From Calothrix sp. NIES-2098 (lineage in GTDB: Bacteria; Cyanobacteriota; Cyanobacteriia; Cyanobacteriales; Nostocaceae), in NCBI GenBank assembly GCA_002368175.1, contig AP018172.1:2230001-2294000 (forward strand): a stretch of DNA of 64,000 nt, given 5' to 3'. Under the pieces are notes generated by a model, which was given only the letters and a program-made list of their open reading frames with translations, was not told the DNA's origin and ran no database searches. Both the position numbers and the translations under genes were made by a program. This document shows, one piece after another, positions 1 through 7,459 of this stretch (the stretch's first letter is position 1; the number at the start of each line of letters is the position of its first letter).

Positions 1-2
1 TA

Positions 3-92
3 CATCATCTAATTCGTCAGCGAGAAGATTATAGTGTTTTGTTGATGAATCAGATACTTGAAGAGAAAAGTCCAATAACAAATGACCAATGA
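3..92 (+). CDS. Possible 3' end of an upstream gene
   Basis: An open frame enters from the left edge and stops with TGA at 90-92, giving about 29 residues with a plausible protein-like composition (ends in ...SPITNDQ). The other two forward frames stop within the first 35 bases. It may be the tail of a gene lying outside the window, but it is too short for a family call, and the bases near its end resemble filler sequence common in Nostocales intergenic DNA. Confidence 0.25.
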   Translation, partial: HHLIRQREDYSVLLMNQILEEKSPITNDQ

Positions 93-135
93 CAGCCATT
101 GCGAAAATATTACAACTTAACCGTCTTATCAAACT

Positions 136-1434
136 ATGAAATGTATTAACTGCGGAACTGACAATAAACTAAGAGATAGAACAGCTAATAATGGTCGGTG
201 TATGCAATGCCAGCATCCCTTCGTATTTGAACCAACCACTATGGGCAATGTCAAAGTTACTGACCCTATGTTTGCCAAAGTAATATCTATTATCTCTGCT
301 AATAACACTTTATTTTTTACACCGAAACAGCTTTTGTATTTGTTAGATGCTCGTCTGAAACGAAATTCATTTACTTTATTTGCTATTATCTTATATATAT
401 TCTTTACGATTTGGGTGACAGGTTTTTTCGGAACAATACTTTCAAAAATATTTGGGAGTAGTTCTTTTTTAATTGTATGGTCTGTATACCAATTAGCTTG
501 GACGTATTATTTATATAAAAATACCAAATCAAGTAAGTTAAACAGCATAGGTAGAAAAACAAGTGCCAGAATGTTGCAAATCATAGGAGCCATCATTCTG
601 GTGGCAGGAATATTTTTTAGCATATCTGTCTTAGAGTCATACATATTATTTGTAGTTGTCGTGCTAATGGGAATGTTTTCAATCTACTTAGGCACTAGAC
701 AGCTAATTCGAGTTAATGAGGTTCAGGAATTTTTAATTACGCAAATACAGCTTCAAGAATGGCTAAATCGTTGGCAGAGAATCAACGGTGCTGTTAATAA
801 AATTCTACCAGCGGCACGAGAAGAAACTGCACCTGCGACAGTCAATTCTGATGTTACTGCTTACAGTTTTGATAGATTAGTAGTTTGCGATCGCACTGTT
901 ATTGCGCAACAATTAATTGCTAATAATTTCCATTTTGAAAACAACTGTGCAATTCTCAGCATCACTGGATATCCCCAAAGTATCTTTGACACAACAATGG
1001 AAATGCTGCGTCGTAATCCAGAATTAAAAGTATATGCACTACATGATTGCAGTCCTAAAGGAATTAGTTTAGTTCATCAACTCCGCACTAGCCCTAAATG
1101 GTTTCTCAATAGCAATGTGACGATTATCGATATTGGCATATTACCACGTCAAGTTATTGCTACTAAGCGAGGAATGTTCGTTCAAGCCTCCCCAGATTCA
1201 GCACAAGCAGCTAAAGATTTGTTTGGGGAAGTTCGTCAGAATTTAACTGCTGAAGAATTAGCATGGTTAGATTCTGGAAAGTTTGTAGAGTTGGAATCTC
1301 TCACTCCCCAAAAAATCATTAAAGTATTGCAAAGAGGTATTGCTGGTAGCCAAAATTTAGAAATTGATGATAGTAGCTTAATTTTAGTAGGCGATACAGG
1401 CAATGATATTTATTTTGTTGAAAGCTTCGGGTAA
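136..1434 (+). CDS. Zinc-ribbon membrane protein, function unknown
   Basis: A 432-residue protein of unknown function. The N-terminus carries a two-CxxC zinc ribbon (C3, C6, C22, C25). Residues about 78-190 form a membrane region with roughly four hydrophobic segments. The C-terminal half (about 240-432) is soluble and contains conserved-looking blocks such as ALHDCSPKG near residue 310, faintly reminiscent of a TOPRIM-like acidic fold. A cytoplasmic nucleotide- or nucleic-acid-related domain tethered to a membrane is possible but unproven. The start ATG at 136 gives the complete zinc ribbon. It converges with the FmdE-like gene, the two stops being 2 bases apart. I do not recognise a named family. 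Confidence 0.8.
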   Translation: MKCINCGTDNKLRDRTANNGRCMQCQHPFVFEPTTMGNVKVTDPMFAKVISIISANNTLFFTPKQLLYLLDARLKRNSFTLFAIILYIFFTIWVTGFFGTILSKIFGSSSFLIVWSVYQLAWTYYLYKNTKSSKLNSIGRKTSARMLQIIGAIILVAGIFFSISVLESYILFVVVVLMGMFSIYLGTRQLIRVNEVQEFLITQIQLQEWLNRWQRINGAVNKILPAAREETAPATVNSDVTAYSFDRLVVCDRTVIAQQLIANNFHFENNCAILSITGYPQSIFDTTMEMLRRNPELKVYALHDCSPKGISLVHQLRTSPKWFLNSNVTIIDIGILPRQVIATKRGMFVQASPDSAQAAKDLFGEVRQNLTAEELAWLDSGKFVELESLTPQKIIKVLQRGIAGSQNLEIDDSSLILVGDTGNDIYFVESFG

Positions 1435-1436
1435 GA

Positions 1437-1949
1437 TTATTTCATGTTACTATCAACACGAAATAAAGAATCGCTAGATGTATTCATAACCGCATCATAG
1501 CGCTGGTGAGGGTTTAGATCCTGGTTCCACTTATCAAGTAAAGAACTAGCTGTTGCTGGTATGACATAACGCAGCGTTTTTCCAGTTTTCTTATTTTTAA
1601 TTAGCGCAATACCAAAGTTGCTAGAGTCGCTTTTTGCAGGGACAATTCGCAGAGAATTTTGTCCTGGCGTAGCGACTGTTGCAATCATAATTCCATCCGC
1701 AACGCAAGGACAGGGTACATTCGCACCGTCTTGGTAAGTAACATCTAAGTCGCGGGGTTTAGCATCAAGACGCTGCATTGCATCTAATCCTATACGAATT
1801 CCCAAAGCAATGTAACTGCCAAAACCTCCATGTACCCGTTTTCCTAGAGTCACCCATTCTTCTGGAGTTTCGGCGGAAGCAACAAAAATCGGAAATCCCA
1901 AGCACAAGCAAATTAGCAAGCATGAGAGTTGTATGAGTTTTTTTGTCAT
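1437..1949 (-). CDS. Exported FmdE-like domain protein
   Basis: The mature part resembles the FmdE domain (formylmethanofuran dehydrogenase subunit E family): a GGFGSYIALG block at the position of the usual HGHxCPG motif, then DGANVPCPCVADG and a C-terminal GKTLRYVIP strand. The N-terminus is a typical signal peptide: basic MTKK, a hydrophobic leucine/cysteine-rich core, and cleavage near VASA. I chose the ATG at 1949 rather than one nine codons upstream because the signal peptide begins there. Cyanobacteria lack methanogenesis, so the domain probably does something else, perhaps binding metal through the CPC cysteines in the periplasm. That role is inference. Confidence 0.65.
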   Translation of the reverse strand: MTKKLIQLSCLLICLCLGFPIFVASAETPEEWVTLGKRVHGGFGSYIALGIRIGLDAMQRLDAKPRDLDVTYQDGANVPCPCVADGIMIATVATPGQNSLRIVPAKSDSSNFGIALIKNKKTGKTLRYVIPATASSLLDKWNQDLNPHQRYDAVMNTSSDSLFRVDSNMK

Positions 1950-2013
1950 AAAGATTTTCAGATTTCCTAGAAACACAGATATGTGGGCATTACCTACAGA
2001 TACTATATAAGAA

Positions 2014-3735
2014 TTATTGATTCACTCGTAACCAAATTTCTAAACTTACCAATAACCATAATTTAACACCATAACGCCCCCAAATATCGCCCTCATAGTT
2101 TAGCCAATTACGAAGTATTGATTGATTAATATAAGGCGCGATCGCACTTTTTTTACTCAATAACAATTTCCGCGCTTCTCGTTGCCAATATTTGCGAAAT
2201 CCCAATTGCACGGGAACCATCATGCCACTTTTAGGGCGATGAATAATTGTCTCTGGTAAGATATCTGCAACTGCTTGTTTGAGTACGGCTTTTTCTTCTA
2301 CGCCAGAAAGTTTATATTGTGGAGGAATTTGCATACTCAAATCTACAATACGTCGATCGAAAAGTGGCGATCGCCCATGTAAACCTACAGCTTGAGTTAA
2401 ATTGTTTACCTTGGTGAGGATTTGATCGGCTCCTTTAAATTTGATATTTAGTGCCATTAACCGATTTAAATAACTAGCATCAGAATTTAGATCGGTAGCA
2501 AATACTGATGGTGCTGTTTGTAATGCTTGCCAAATTTCTGGTTGCAAAAGTCGCGGCAAATCTAATGCACATTTCTGAAAGGAAATTAGATATGCTTGTA
2601 ATGAATCTTGATGAGTAACTGAGCTATATATGCTATTAATTAACATTGGCTGATTTTTCGGGCCGCCGAAACAGGGATCGCCGCCTTCACCATTGAGTAA
2701 AACTTGCACGTTCTCGCGCGCCATTCTTCCTAATAGCAGATTTGGTACTGTCAACGGATCGCCTATAGGATCGTCTAAATAAGCCATCGTTTCTGGTAGG
2801 CGTTCCCACATATCGCGGAAGGTAATTTCCAGAATATGGTGTTGCGTTTGGCAATGTTTCGCCACCAAACTAGAAAACTCTAACTCATTAGGCAATTCTG
2901 CCCCAAAATGAATTGAGTAGGTATGTACGGGTAGATGATGGAACTTTGCGGCTAATGCTGTAATGCTGCTGGAATCTAAGCCACCAGAGAGGAAAACACC
3001 AACAGGTTGGTTTTGGGGAAGATATTCTTGCACAACTTGGTTAAGCAGAGAACGTAGCCTTTCCCCATGCCATACTAATGAACGATCCTCACCTGTAATT
3101 TGTTCTTGCAGTTTCCAATAAGTATGAACTTGCGTAGAAGTCAAATTAATCGCTGTTCCCGGACGAACTTCTCGCACCTGTTCCCAAAGCGTTCGTTCTC
3201 CTGGTACAAAGGCGCAACAAAGATAATCTCGCAACGCCACCAAATCCAAATTTTTTGAATGATAGGGTGTAAGCGATCGCAATTTCGGCGCAATCCAACG
3301 CACTGCACCCGTAGTAGTGTAGTAGAGAGTACGGCTACCGATGCGATCGCGTCCTAACCATAATACTTGCTGCTCCCGATCCCAAACCACGAACGCAAAC
3401 ATTCCCACCAAAAGATCCAAGCATTGCAAACCGCATTTTTCCCAAAGTTGCGCAATCAGTTGAATATCGCTTCCCAAAAAACCATTAGCATCAATTGCCA
3501 ATTTTTGCAGCAACTCTACTCGATTACTTAACCAAACATCTCCAACAACCACAAATCGCTGTGTTGGACTCAGTGCAAATTCTGGATCGAATTGAGAAAT
3601 AATAGCGAACTGTTCATCTCGCCACACTACATCCTCTGTTAGTGAATCTAATCTTCCCCATGCTACAAGCCAGCTAGAATTACTCTCGATAGGTGAGAGT
3701 ACGGGTTTACGACTAGGAAAAAGATTAAATCGCAT
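2014..3735 (-). CDS. Asparagine-synthetase-like protein lacking the catalytic N-terminal Cys
   Basis: 573 residues. The N-terminal region (about 1-200) has the fold signature of a class II glutamine amidotransferase (GMFAFVVWD, GRDRIGSRTLYY), but the protein starts MRFNLF, so the nucleophilic Cys2 needed to hydrolyse glutamine is absent. The C-terminal part has the ATP-pyrophosphatase PP-loop SGGLDS at 250-255, followed by LNGEGGD and GRSPLFDRR typical of Asn synthetases. Enzymes of this type without Cys2 include lasso-peptide cyclases and beta-lactam synthetases, which adenylate a carboxylate and form an amide using an amine other than glutamine-derived ammonia. It is divergent from the six-repeat acidic protein at 3897, a possible substrate. 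No lasso leader peptidase or RRE gene is adjacent. An ordinary ammonia-dependent Asn synthetase paralogue remains possible. Confidence 0.8.
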   Translation of the reverse strand: MRFNLFPSRKPVLSPIESNSSWLVAWGRLDSLTEDVVWRDEQFAIISQFDPEFALSPTQRFVVVGDVWLSNRVELLQKLAIDANGFLGSDIQLIAQLWEKCGLQCLDLLVGMFAFVVWDREQQVLWLGRDRIGSRTLYYTTTGAVRWIAPKLRSLTPYHSKNLDLVALRDYLCCAFVPGERTLWEQVREVRPGTAINLTSTQVHTYWKLQEQITGEDRSLVWHGERLRSLLNQVVQEYLPQNQPVGVFLSGGLDSSSITALAAKFHHLPVHTYSIHFGAELPNELEFSSLVAKHCQTQHHILEITFRDMWERLPETMAYLDDPIGDPLTVPNLLLGRMARENVQVLLNGEGGDPCFGGPKNQPMLINSIYSSVTHQDSLQAYLISFQKCALDLPRLLQPEIWQALQTAPSVFATDLNSDASYLNRLMALNIKFKGADQILTKVNNLTQAVGLHGRSPLFDRRIVDLSMQIPPQYKLSGVEEKAVLKQAVADILPETIIHRPKSGMMVPVQLGFRKYWQREARKLLLSKKSAIAPYINQSILRNWLNYEGDIWGRYGVKLWLLVSLEIWLRVNQ

Positions 3736-3896
3736 GGGAATTTGATTTTAGTATTTTGAAAGCCACATTCAATTGAGAAATCGCTCTGAAGTTAGAGAAA
3801 AATTCTTGGTTGTGGCAGAAGATTTTCTGACTTCACCCAAGTATCTTAATCAGTTAGCGAACAAATAGCTACAAGCAAACAGAACAAGCACCAATT

Positions 3897-4307
3897 ATGG
3901 ATAACAAAGAAAATAATACTGAAGCGAAGCAAATTTCGCGCGTCATCAAAATAGATGGTCAGCGTCCAGTTGACCCTAGCGATTTAGAGATTCAAGATAC
4001 TCTCGAAATCGACGGTCAACGTCCAATTGCTAAAAGCGATATTCAATCAGATCGAACAATTGATATTGATGGTCAGCGTCCGATTGCCAAAAGCGATCTT
4101 CAGGATCGTGAAATGCTAGCTGTAGATGGCTTACGTCCAGTCGATCCCAGCGATTTAGAGGTTGAGGATACTCTCGAAATCGATGGTCATCGTCCGATTG
4201 CTAAGAGTAATTATGAGGTTAAAGATACTCTTGATATCGATGGTCATCGTCCCATCACTTCAAGTAACACAGAAAAGCTGGAAATTACCACAGATTATGT
4301 AGATTAA
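3897..4307 (+). CDS. Acidic six-repeat DG-x-RP protein, possible modified-peptide precursor
   Basis: 136 residues: an 18-residue leader-like N-terminus (MDNKENNTEAKQISRVIK), five exact 19-residue repeats at residues 19-37, 38-56, 57-75, 76-94 and 95-113, and a diverged sixth from 114 to the end (TTDYVD). Each unit begins [IV]DG[QLH]RP[IV] and continues with AKSD or DPSD, then an acidic stretch. The protein is rich in Asp and Glu and has no cysteines, membrane segments or signal peptide. It is divergent from the Cys-less asparagine-synthetase-like enzyme, 161 bp away. Tandem short repeats beside an amide-forming enzyme suggest a multi-core RiPP-like precursor, but a hydrophilic stress or scaffold protein is equally possible. 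No named family recognised. Confidence 0.75.
   Translation: MDNKENNTEAKQISRVIKIDGQRPVDPSDLEIQDTLEIDGQRPIAKSDIQSDRTIDIDGQRPIAKSDLQDREMLAVDGLRPVDPSDLEVEDTLEIDGHRPIAKSNYEVKDTLDIDGHRPITSSNTEKLEITTDYVD
3951..4304 (+). repeat. Six in-frame 57-bp tandem repeats
   Basis: Units begin at 3951, 4008, 4065, 4122, 4179 and 4236; the last is longer and diverged. All encode the [IV]DG-x-RP motif at a constant 19-codon spacing. Units 1 and 4 share DPSDLE, while 2, 3 and 5 share AKS, so the array probably grew by duplicating blocks rather than single units. Confidence 0.9.
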
Positions 4308-4473
4308 AGTTTGTCTGTTTTGCTGACTATTAAAAGGAAGCCAAATAGCCTCATAAAGTTATCATTTCTAGATGTAAAAATTCTTCCTTTTCATAAAAAA
4401 CATTTTTGTTCCTTGGGGATGCGATCGCATTCCTCACAAGTTTTTGCTAAATCGAGAACTCGTTTTCACATCA

Positions 4474-5682
4474 TTATTTGTCTTGCCGATGTTGAACTAA
4501 CCAATAATGTACCCCGATCATCACCATCGCCAGTGGCAGCATTAACATGGGTATAATATTCAACCCTGCCCAGTTCGCCAACCAGCCCACTCCTGTCGGC
4601 ACGATCGCCGCTCCAAAACTGGCTGTACTGGTAGCAAATCCTACTGTCGCAGGTACGAGCGATTCTGGTACTCGTTGGGGAATTAGCCAGATTGTAGCGG
4701 GGAAAATGGCGGCTAAGGCAAAGCCGATTAACGGTAAGCTAATCCACTGATTCGGGAAGAGCCACCAAGCGGCCAGGCTAATTGTTAGTAAACTTAGGGA
4801 TAGGCTGATGGTACGAACGGCACCCAACCGATTCAAGCAGTAACTCAAGCTGAAGCGTCCGATTGTCAACCCCATCCAATAGGCACTGACAGTATATCCT
4901 GCAATCAGTTCGGGTGTTTGTCGGGCAACAGATTGTACTGTGTATGCCCAGTTACCAACCGAGGCTTCGGTGCCTACATAGACGAGCAAGAGTAGTCCAG
5001 TTAGCAGCACAGCAGGATGGTGGAGCGATCGCCGCAAATTTCCCACCGCAGTTGTATCAGATGGCGTTACTCTTGTCATCATCGGCTGATAGCGGCAGAG
5101 AATCACGCTGACAAGACCTATGACCAACACGCTAACTACGCTTGCCAATACTAGATATACTTGCCGCCAATTTATACCAACGGCTAACAGCGTTGTTGCT
5201 ACCGCAGGCCCCAAAAGTGCACCAATGCCATAGAAGGCATGAAGCGAACCAATTAAGTTGGCACTACGCGAATCCTGCACGATGTAAGTATTGATACCTG
5301 CATCAATTAAGCCGATACCCAGTCCCAGTAAGGTTCCCGCAGCAACCATAACCAGCCAGTAGGGAGACAATGCATAAATGAGCAACGCAGTTGTCAGACT
5401 GCTGGCAGCGATCAGGAGCATTCGCGCTAACCCTAAACGGCTACTAACCAGACTACTGCTGAAGGCAGCGACAATATAGCCGCTAATTTGGCTGACAAAC
5501 AGCAGCGTAACTGTTGCTGGTGTTAGTTGATAGGTTGACAGGATGGACGGTAACAGCACCCCTAATCCAGCTTCGGCAATACCAATGGCAATGAAGGCAT
5601 AGAAGGAGATCGCCACTCCCATCCAACGGGATGTCAGGAAACGTTGCTGCCATCGCGATCGTTTGTATTGGTCGCATTTCAT
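4474..5682 (-). CDS. MFS transporter
   Basis: 402 residues with about twelve hydrophobic segments and the general layout of a major facilitator superfamily permease. A short basic N-terminus (MKCDQYKRSRWQQR) precedes the first helix, and a charged loop (about 195-215, RYQPMMTRVTPSD) separates the two six-helix halves. The composition resembles the FucP/YbjJ-like branch of small-molecule exporters, but the substrate cannot be read from sequence. It is the last gene of a minus-strand run after two YdcZ-type proteins (40-bp gap), so it is probably controlled by the divergent MarR regulator. Confidence 0.85.
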   Translation of the reverse strand: MKCDQYKRSRWQQRFLTSRWMGVAISFYAFIAIGIAEAGLGVLLPSILSTYQLTPATVTLLFVSQISGYIVAAFSSSLVSSRLGLARMLLIAASSLTTALLIYALSPYWLVMVAAGTLLGLGIGLIDAGINTYIVQDSRSANLIGSLHAFYGIGALLGPAVATTLLAVGINWRQVYLVLASVVSVLVIGLVSVILCRYQPMMTRVTPSDTTAVGNLRRSLHHPAVLLTGLLLLVYVGTEASVGNWAYTVQSVARQTPELIAGYTVSAYWMGLTIGRFSLSYCLNRLGAVRTISLSLSLLTISLAAWWLFPNQWISLPLIGFALAAIFPATIWLIPQRVPESLVPATVGFATSTASFGAAIVPTGVGWLANWAGLNIIPMLMLPLAMVMIGVHYWLVQHRQDK

Positions 5683-5721
5683 GGAAAAACTCCAAAAGTG
5701 AAATCTGGCTTTTCACGGTCT

Positions 5722-6213
5722 TCAATTAATTTTAGGGACGATCGCTTGTGAAGCTCGATTGGGGTTACGGTCTAACTGGGTGAGAGCGATCGCCAAAACA
5801 AGCAACCCAATTGCAATAATTCTAGAAGCGGTAATTGGACGCGGAGCTATACTAAACCAGCCTAATCGATCGATTACCACAGAGAGGATCATCTGGCTGC
5901 AAACGACGGAAAGCGTTGTGGTTGTTAATCCCAATTTAGGCACTACCAGCGTACTCAACGTGACGAAAGCTGCTCCGAGAAATCCTCCCAGAAACGCCCA
6001 CCAGGGAACTGCCAGCAGGCGATCGAGGGGTGGGATTGGTAGAACCTGCAAAATCATCAGTAGCGCCAAGGTTGTAAAACCAGCAATAAAGTTAATTGCG
6101 GCAGCTGCAATTGCAGAGTTGAGTGTTTGCCTTAAACGAGCATTCGCAGCTGCACCGATTGCAATTAAGACACCCCCTGAGCCTGCACCCAGCAGTGCGA
6201 GTAACATATTCAT
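5722..6213 (-). CDS. DMT family protein, YdcZ (DUF606) type
   Basis: 163 residues with about five hydrophobic segments. The pattern GGFLGAAFVTLSTLVVPKLG and the later SQMILSVVIDRLGWF is characteristic of the YdcZ/DUF606 branch of the drug/metabolite transporter superfamily. I start it at the ATG at 6213 (MNMLLALLG), directly before the first helix; the open frame runs further upstream but that part overlaps the preceding gene in another frame and is not protein-like. A sister gene lies 20 bp upstream. Paired YdcZ genes may act as a heterodimer, which is inference. Confidence 0.8.
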   Translation of the reverse strand: MNMLLALLGAGSGGVLIAIGAAANARLRQTLNSAIAAAAINFIAGFTTLALLMILQVLPIPPLDRLLAVPWWAFLGGFLGAAFVTLSTLVVPKLGLTTTTLSVVCSQMILSVVIDRLGWFSIAPRPITASRIIAIGLLVLAIALTQLDRNPNRASQAIVPKIN

Positions 6214-6233
6214 AAGCAAGGAAAAACAGTAAC

Positions 6234-6746
6234 TTACTGAGCCAGAAAAAAGACAGCGATTAGCAATAGCCCGATGGCAAAGCGACGATGGCTTGTTAGG
6301 CGATGTTGAGGCACTCCTAGCCAACCAAAATGATCCGTGATGATGCCTGCGATCGCTTGTCCACAGACCACAAATCCTAGGGTCAAGGTTGGCCCTAGTA
6401 GGGCAGTGAAGTAAGTACTGGAAGTGATATAGCCAGCGCCTAAAACTCCACCCATAAAGCTCCATCGGGGCGCTTTGGATAGAGCAGACCAGTCAGGCTC
6501 GCCAAACTGTCCGCTGAAGAGGAGTGCAATTAAAGCCAGCGCGCCAACAAGGTAGGAAATATCCGCAGCTAAAGGAACTGAGTGGAGGGAACGTGCAAGT
6601 TGAGCATTTAGGCTAGCTTGAATCGGTAATACGGCTCCACTTAGTAATGCCAATAGTAAGTACAGATATATTTGGCAGCGAGAAGCAATTGTAGAGCGTA
6701 AGCGAAGCACAATCGCAGGTAAGCGACTGAAACGGTTAGTAGTCAT
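6234..6746 (-). CDS. DMT family protein, YdcZ (DUF606) type, first of a pair
   Basis: About 170 residues from MTTNRFSRL, with five hydrophobic segments. It carries the same block (MGGVLGAGYITSSTYF, then CGQAIAGIITDHFGWLG) as the next gene, so the two are tandem paralogues of the YdcZ/DUF606 family. An alternative ATG at 6809 would add 21 residues but reaches into the operator region. It is the first gene of a three-gene membrane operon transcribed away from the MarR gene. Confidence 0.75.
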   Translation of the reverse strand: MTTNRFSRLPAIVLRLRSTIASRCQIYLYLLLALLSGAVLPIQASLNAQLARSLHSVPLAADISYLVGALALIALLFSGQFGEPDWSALSKAPRWSFMGGVLGAGYITSSTYFTALLGPTLTLGFVVCGQAIAGIITDHFGWLGVPQHRLTSHRRFAIGLLLIAVFFLAQ

Positions 6747-6813
6747 GATTTGTGTGAGGAAGAAAATCTTAGTGGATAGCCAGGTTCTTGCAGGTAGTGA
6801 ATGAATCATAATT

Positions 6814-6831
6814 TATCTTGATATCAAGATA
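6814..6831. promoter_or_regulatory. MarR operator 1 (perfect palindrome)
   Basis: TATCTTGATATCAAGATA is a perfect 18-bp palindrome in the gap between the divergent MarR gene and the transporter operon. Its centre lies 42 bp (about four helical turns) from a second near-copy at 6857, placing two dimers on the same DNA face. The size and symmetry suit a MarR dimer. Confidence 0.75.
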
Positions 6832-6856
6832 CTTGCCCTAAAGGTAAATGTCAAGA

Positions 6857-6872
6857 ATCTTGATATCGAGAT
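6857..6872. promoter_or_regulatory. MarR operator 2 (one mismatch)
   Basis: ATCTTGATATCGAGAT repeats the 16-bp core of the palindrome at 6814-6831 with a single A-to-G change. It lies 11 bp upstream of the MarR start codon, so binding here would repress the regulator itself. Confidence 0.7.
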
Positions 6873-6883
6873 ATAATGAACCC

Positions 6884-7387
6884 ATGAAACAGGACTACAT
6901 TGACCAAATTGTGGAGCAGTGGCGGCAAGAGTCACCTCAACTTGATTCTTCGGCGTTAGCAGTGGTGGGTCGCGTGCTGCGAATTGCCCGCTTGCTGGAA
7001 AAGCACCGAGAAACCTTACTAGCAAAGTATGGGCTAAGTGTCTGGTCGTTTGATGTGCTAGCCACCCTAAAACGTCAGGGAGCGCCCTATCAACTGAAAC
7101 CGACGGATCTCTACGATCTGCTGATGTTGTCTTCAGGAGCAATGACAAACCGGATCGATCGCCTGGAGCAAGATGGGATTGTGATACGCTTGCGTGACTC
7201 TGGCGATCGCCGCAGTGTGATTGTGCAACTCACACCCAAAGGCATTCATTTGGCAGATACTGTGATGCCTGTTTTATTTGAGCAAGAACAGCAACTTCTG
7301 GCTCAGTTCACAACCACTGAAGTAAAGTCTCTCACAACGCTACTACGGAAATTCTTGGTGTCACTTGAGGAGAATCAAACATCATGA
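6884..7387 (+). CDS. MarR family transcriptional regulator
   Basis: 167 residues from MKQDYIDQ. The winged-helix core is clear: a recognition region (LKPTDLYDLLMLSSGAMTNRIDRLEQDG) followed by the wing motif RLRDSGDRRSVIVQLTPKG near residues 105-125, then a C-terminal dimerisation helix. The first ATG at 6848 is less likely because it would put the start inside the operator. It is divergent from the YdcZ-YdcZ-MFS operon and shares a gap with two palindromes, so it probably represses both units and releases them on binding a small molecule. Confidence 0.9.
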   Translation: MKQDYIDQIVEQWRQESPQLDSSALAVVGRVLRIARLLEKHRETLLAKYGLSVWSFDVLATLKRQGAPYQLKPTDLYDLLMLSSGAMTNRIDRLEQDGIVIRLRDSGDRRSVIVQLTPKGIHLADTVMPVLFEQEQQLLAQFTTTEVKSLTTLLRKFLVSLEENQTS

Positions 7388-7459
7388 AATGCTGACACGC
7401 CGCCGATCGAGTTCTGCTTCCAAAAAGTGATTTCTTGCTGGGGAAAATAAACTCTACCT

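Noticed and set aside
2014..3735. Calling it a lasso-peptide cyclase outright
   Set aside because: No lasso peptidase, RRE protein or typical lasso precursor is next to it, so only the general enzyme type is claimed.
3951..4304. 57-bp periodic repeats as a possible CRISPR array
   Set aside because: The periodicity is in frame, there are no distinct spacers, and each unit encodes the same peptide motif. No CRISPR array was seen anywhere in the window.
4311..4556. Plus-strand frame after the repeat protein
   Set aside because: No proper start or ribosome site, and it overlaps the MFS gene on the other strand; the composition is not protein-like.
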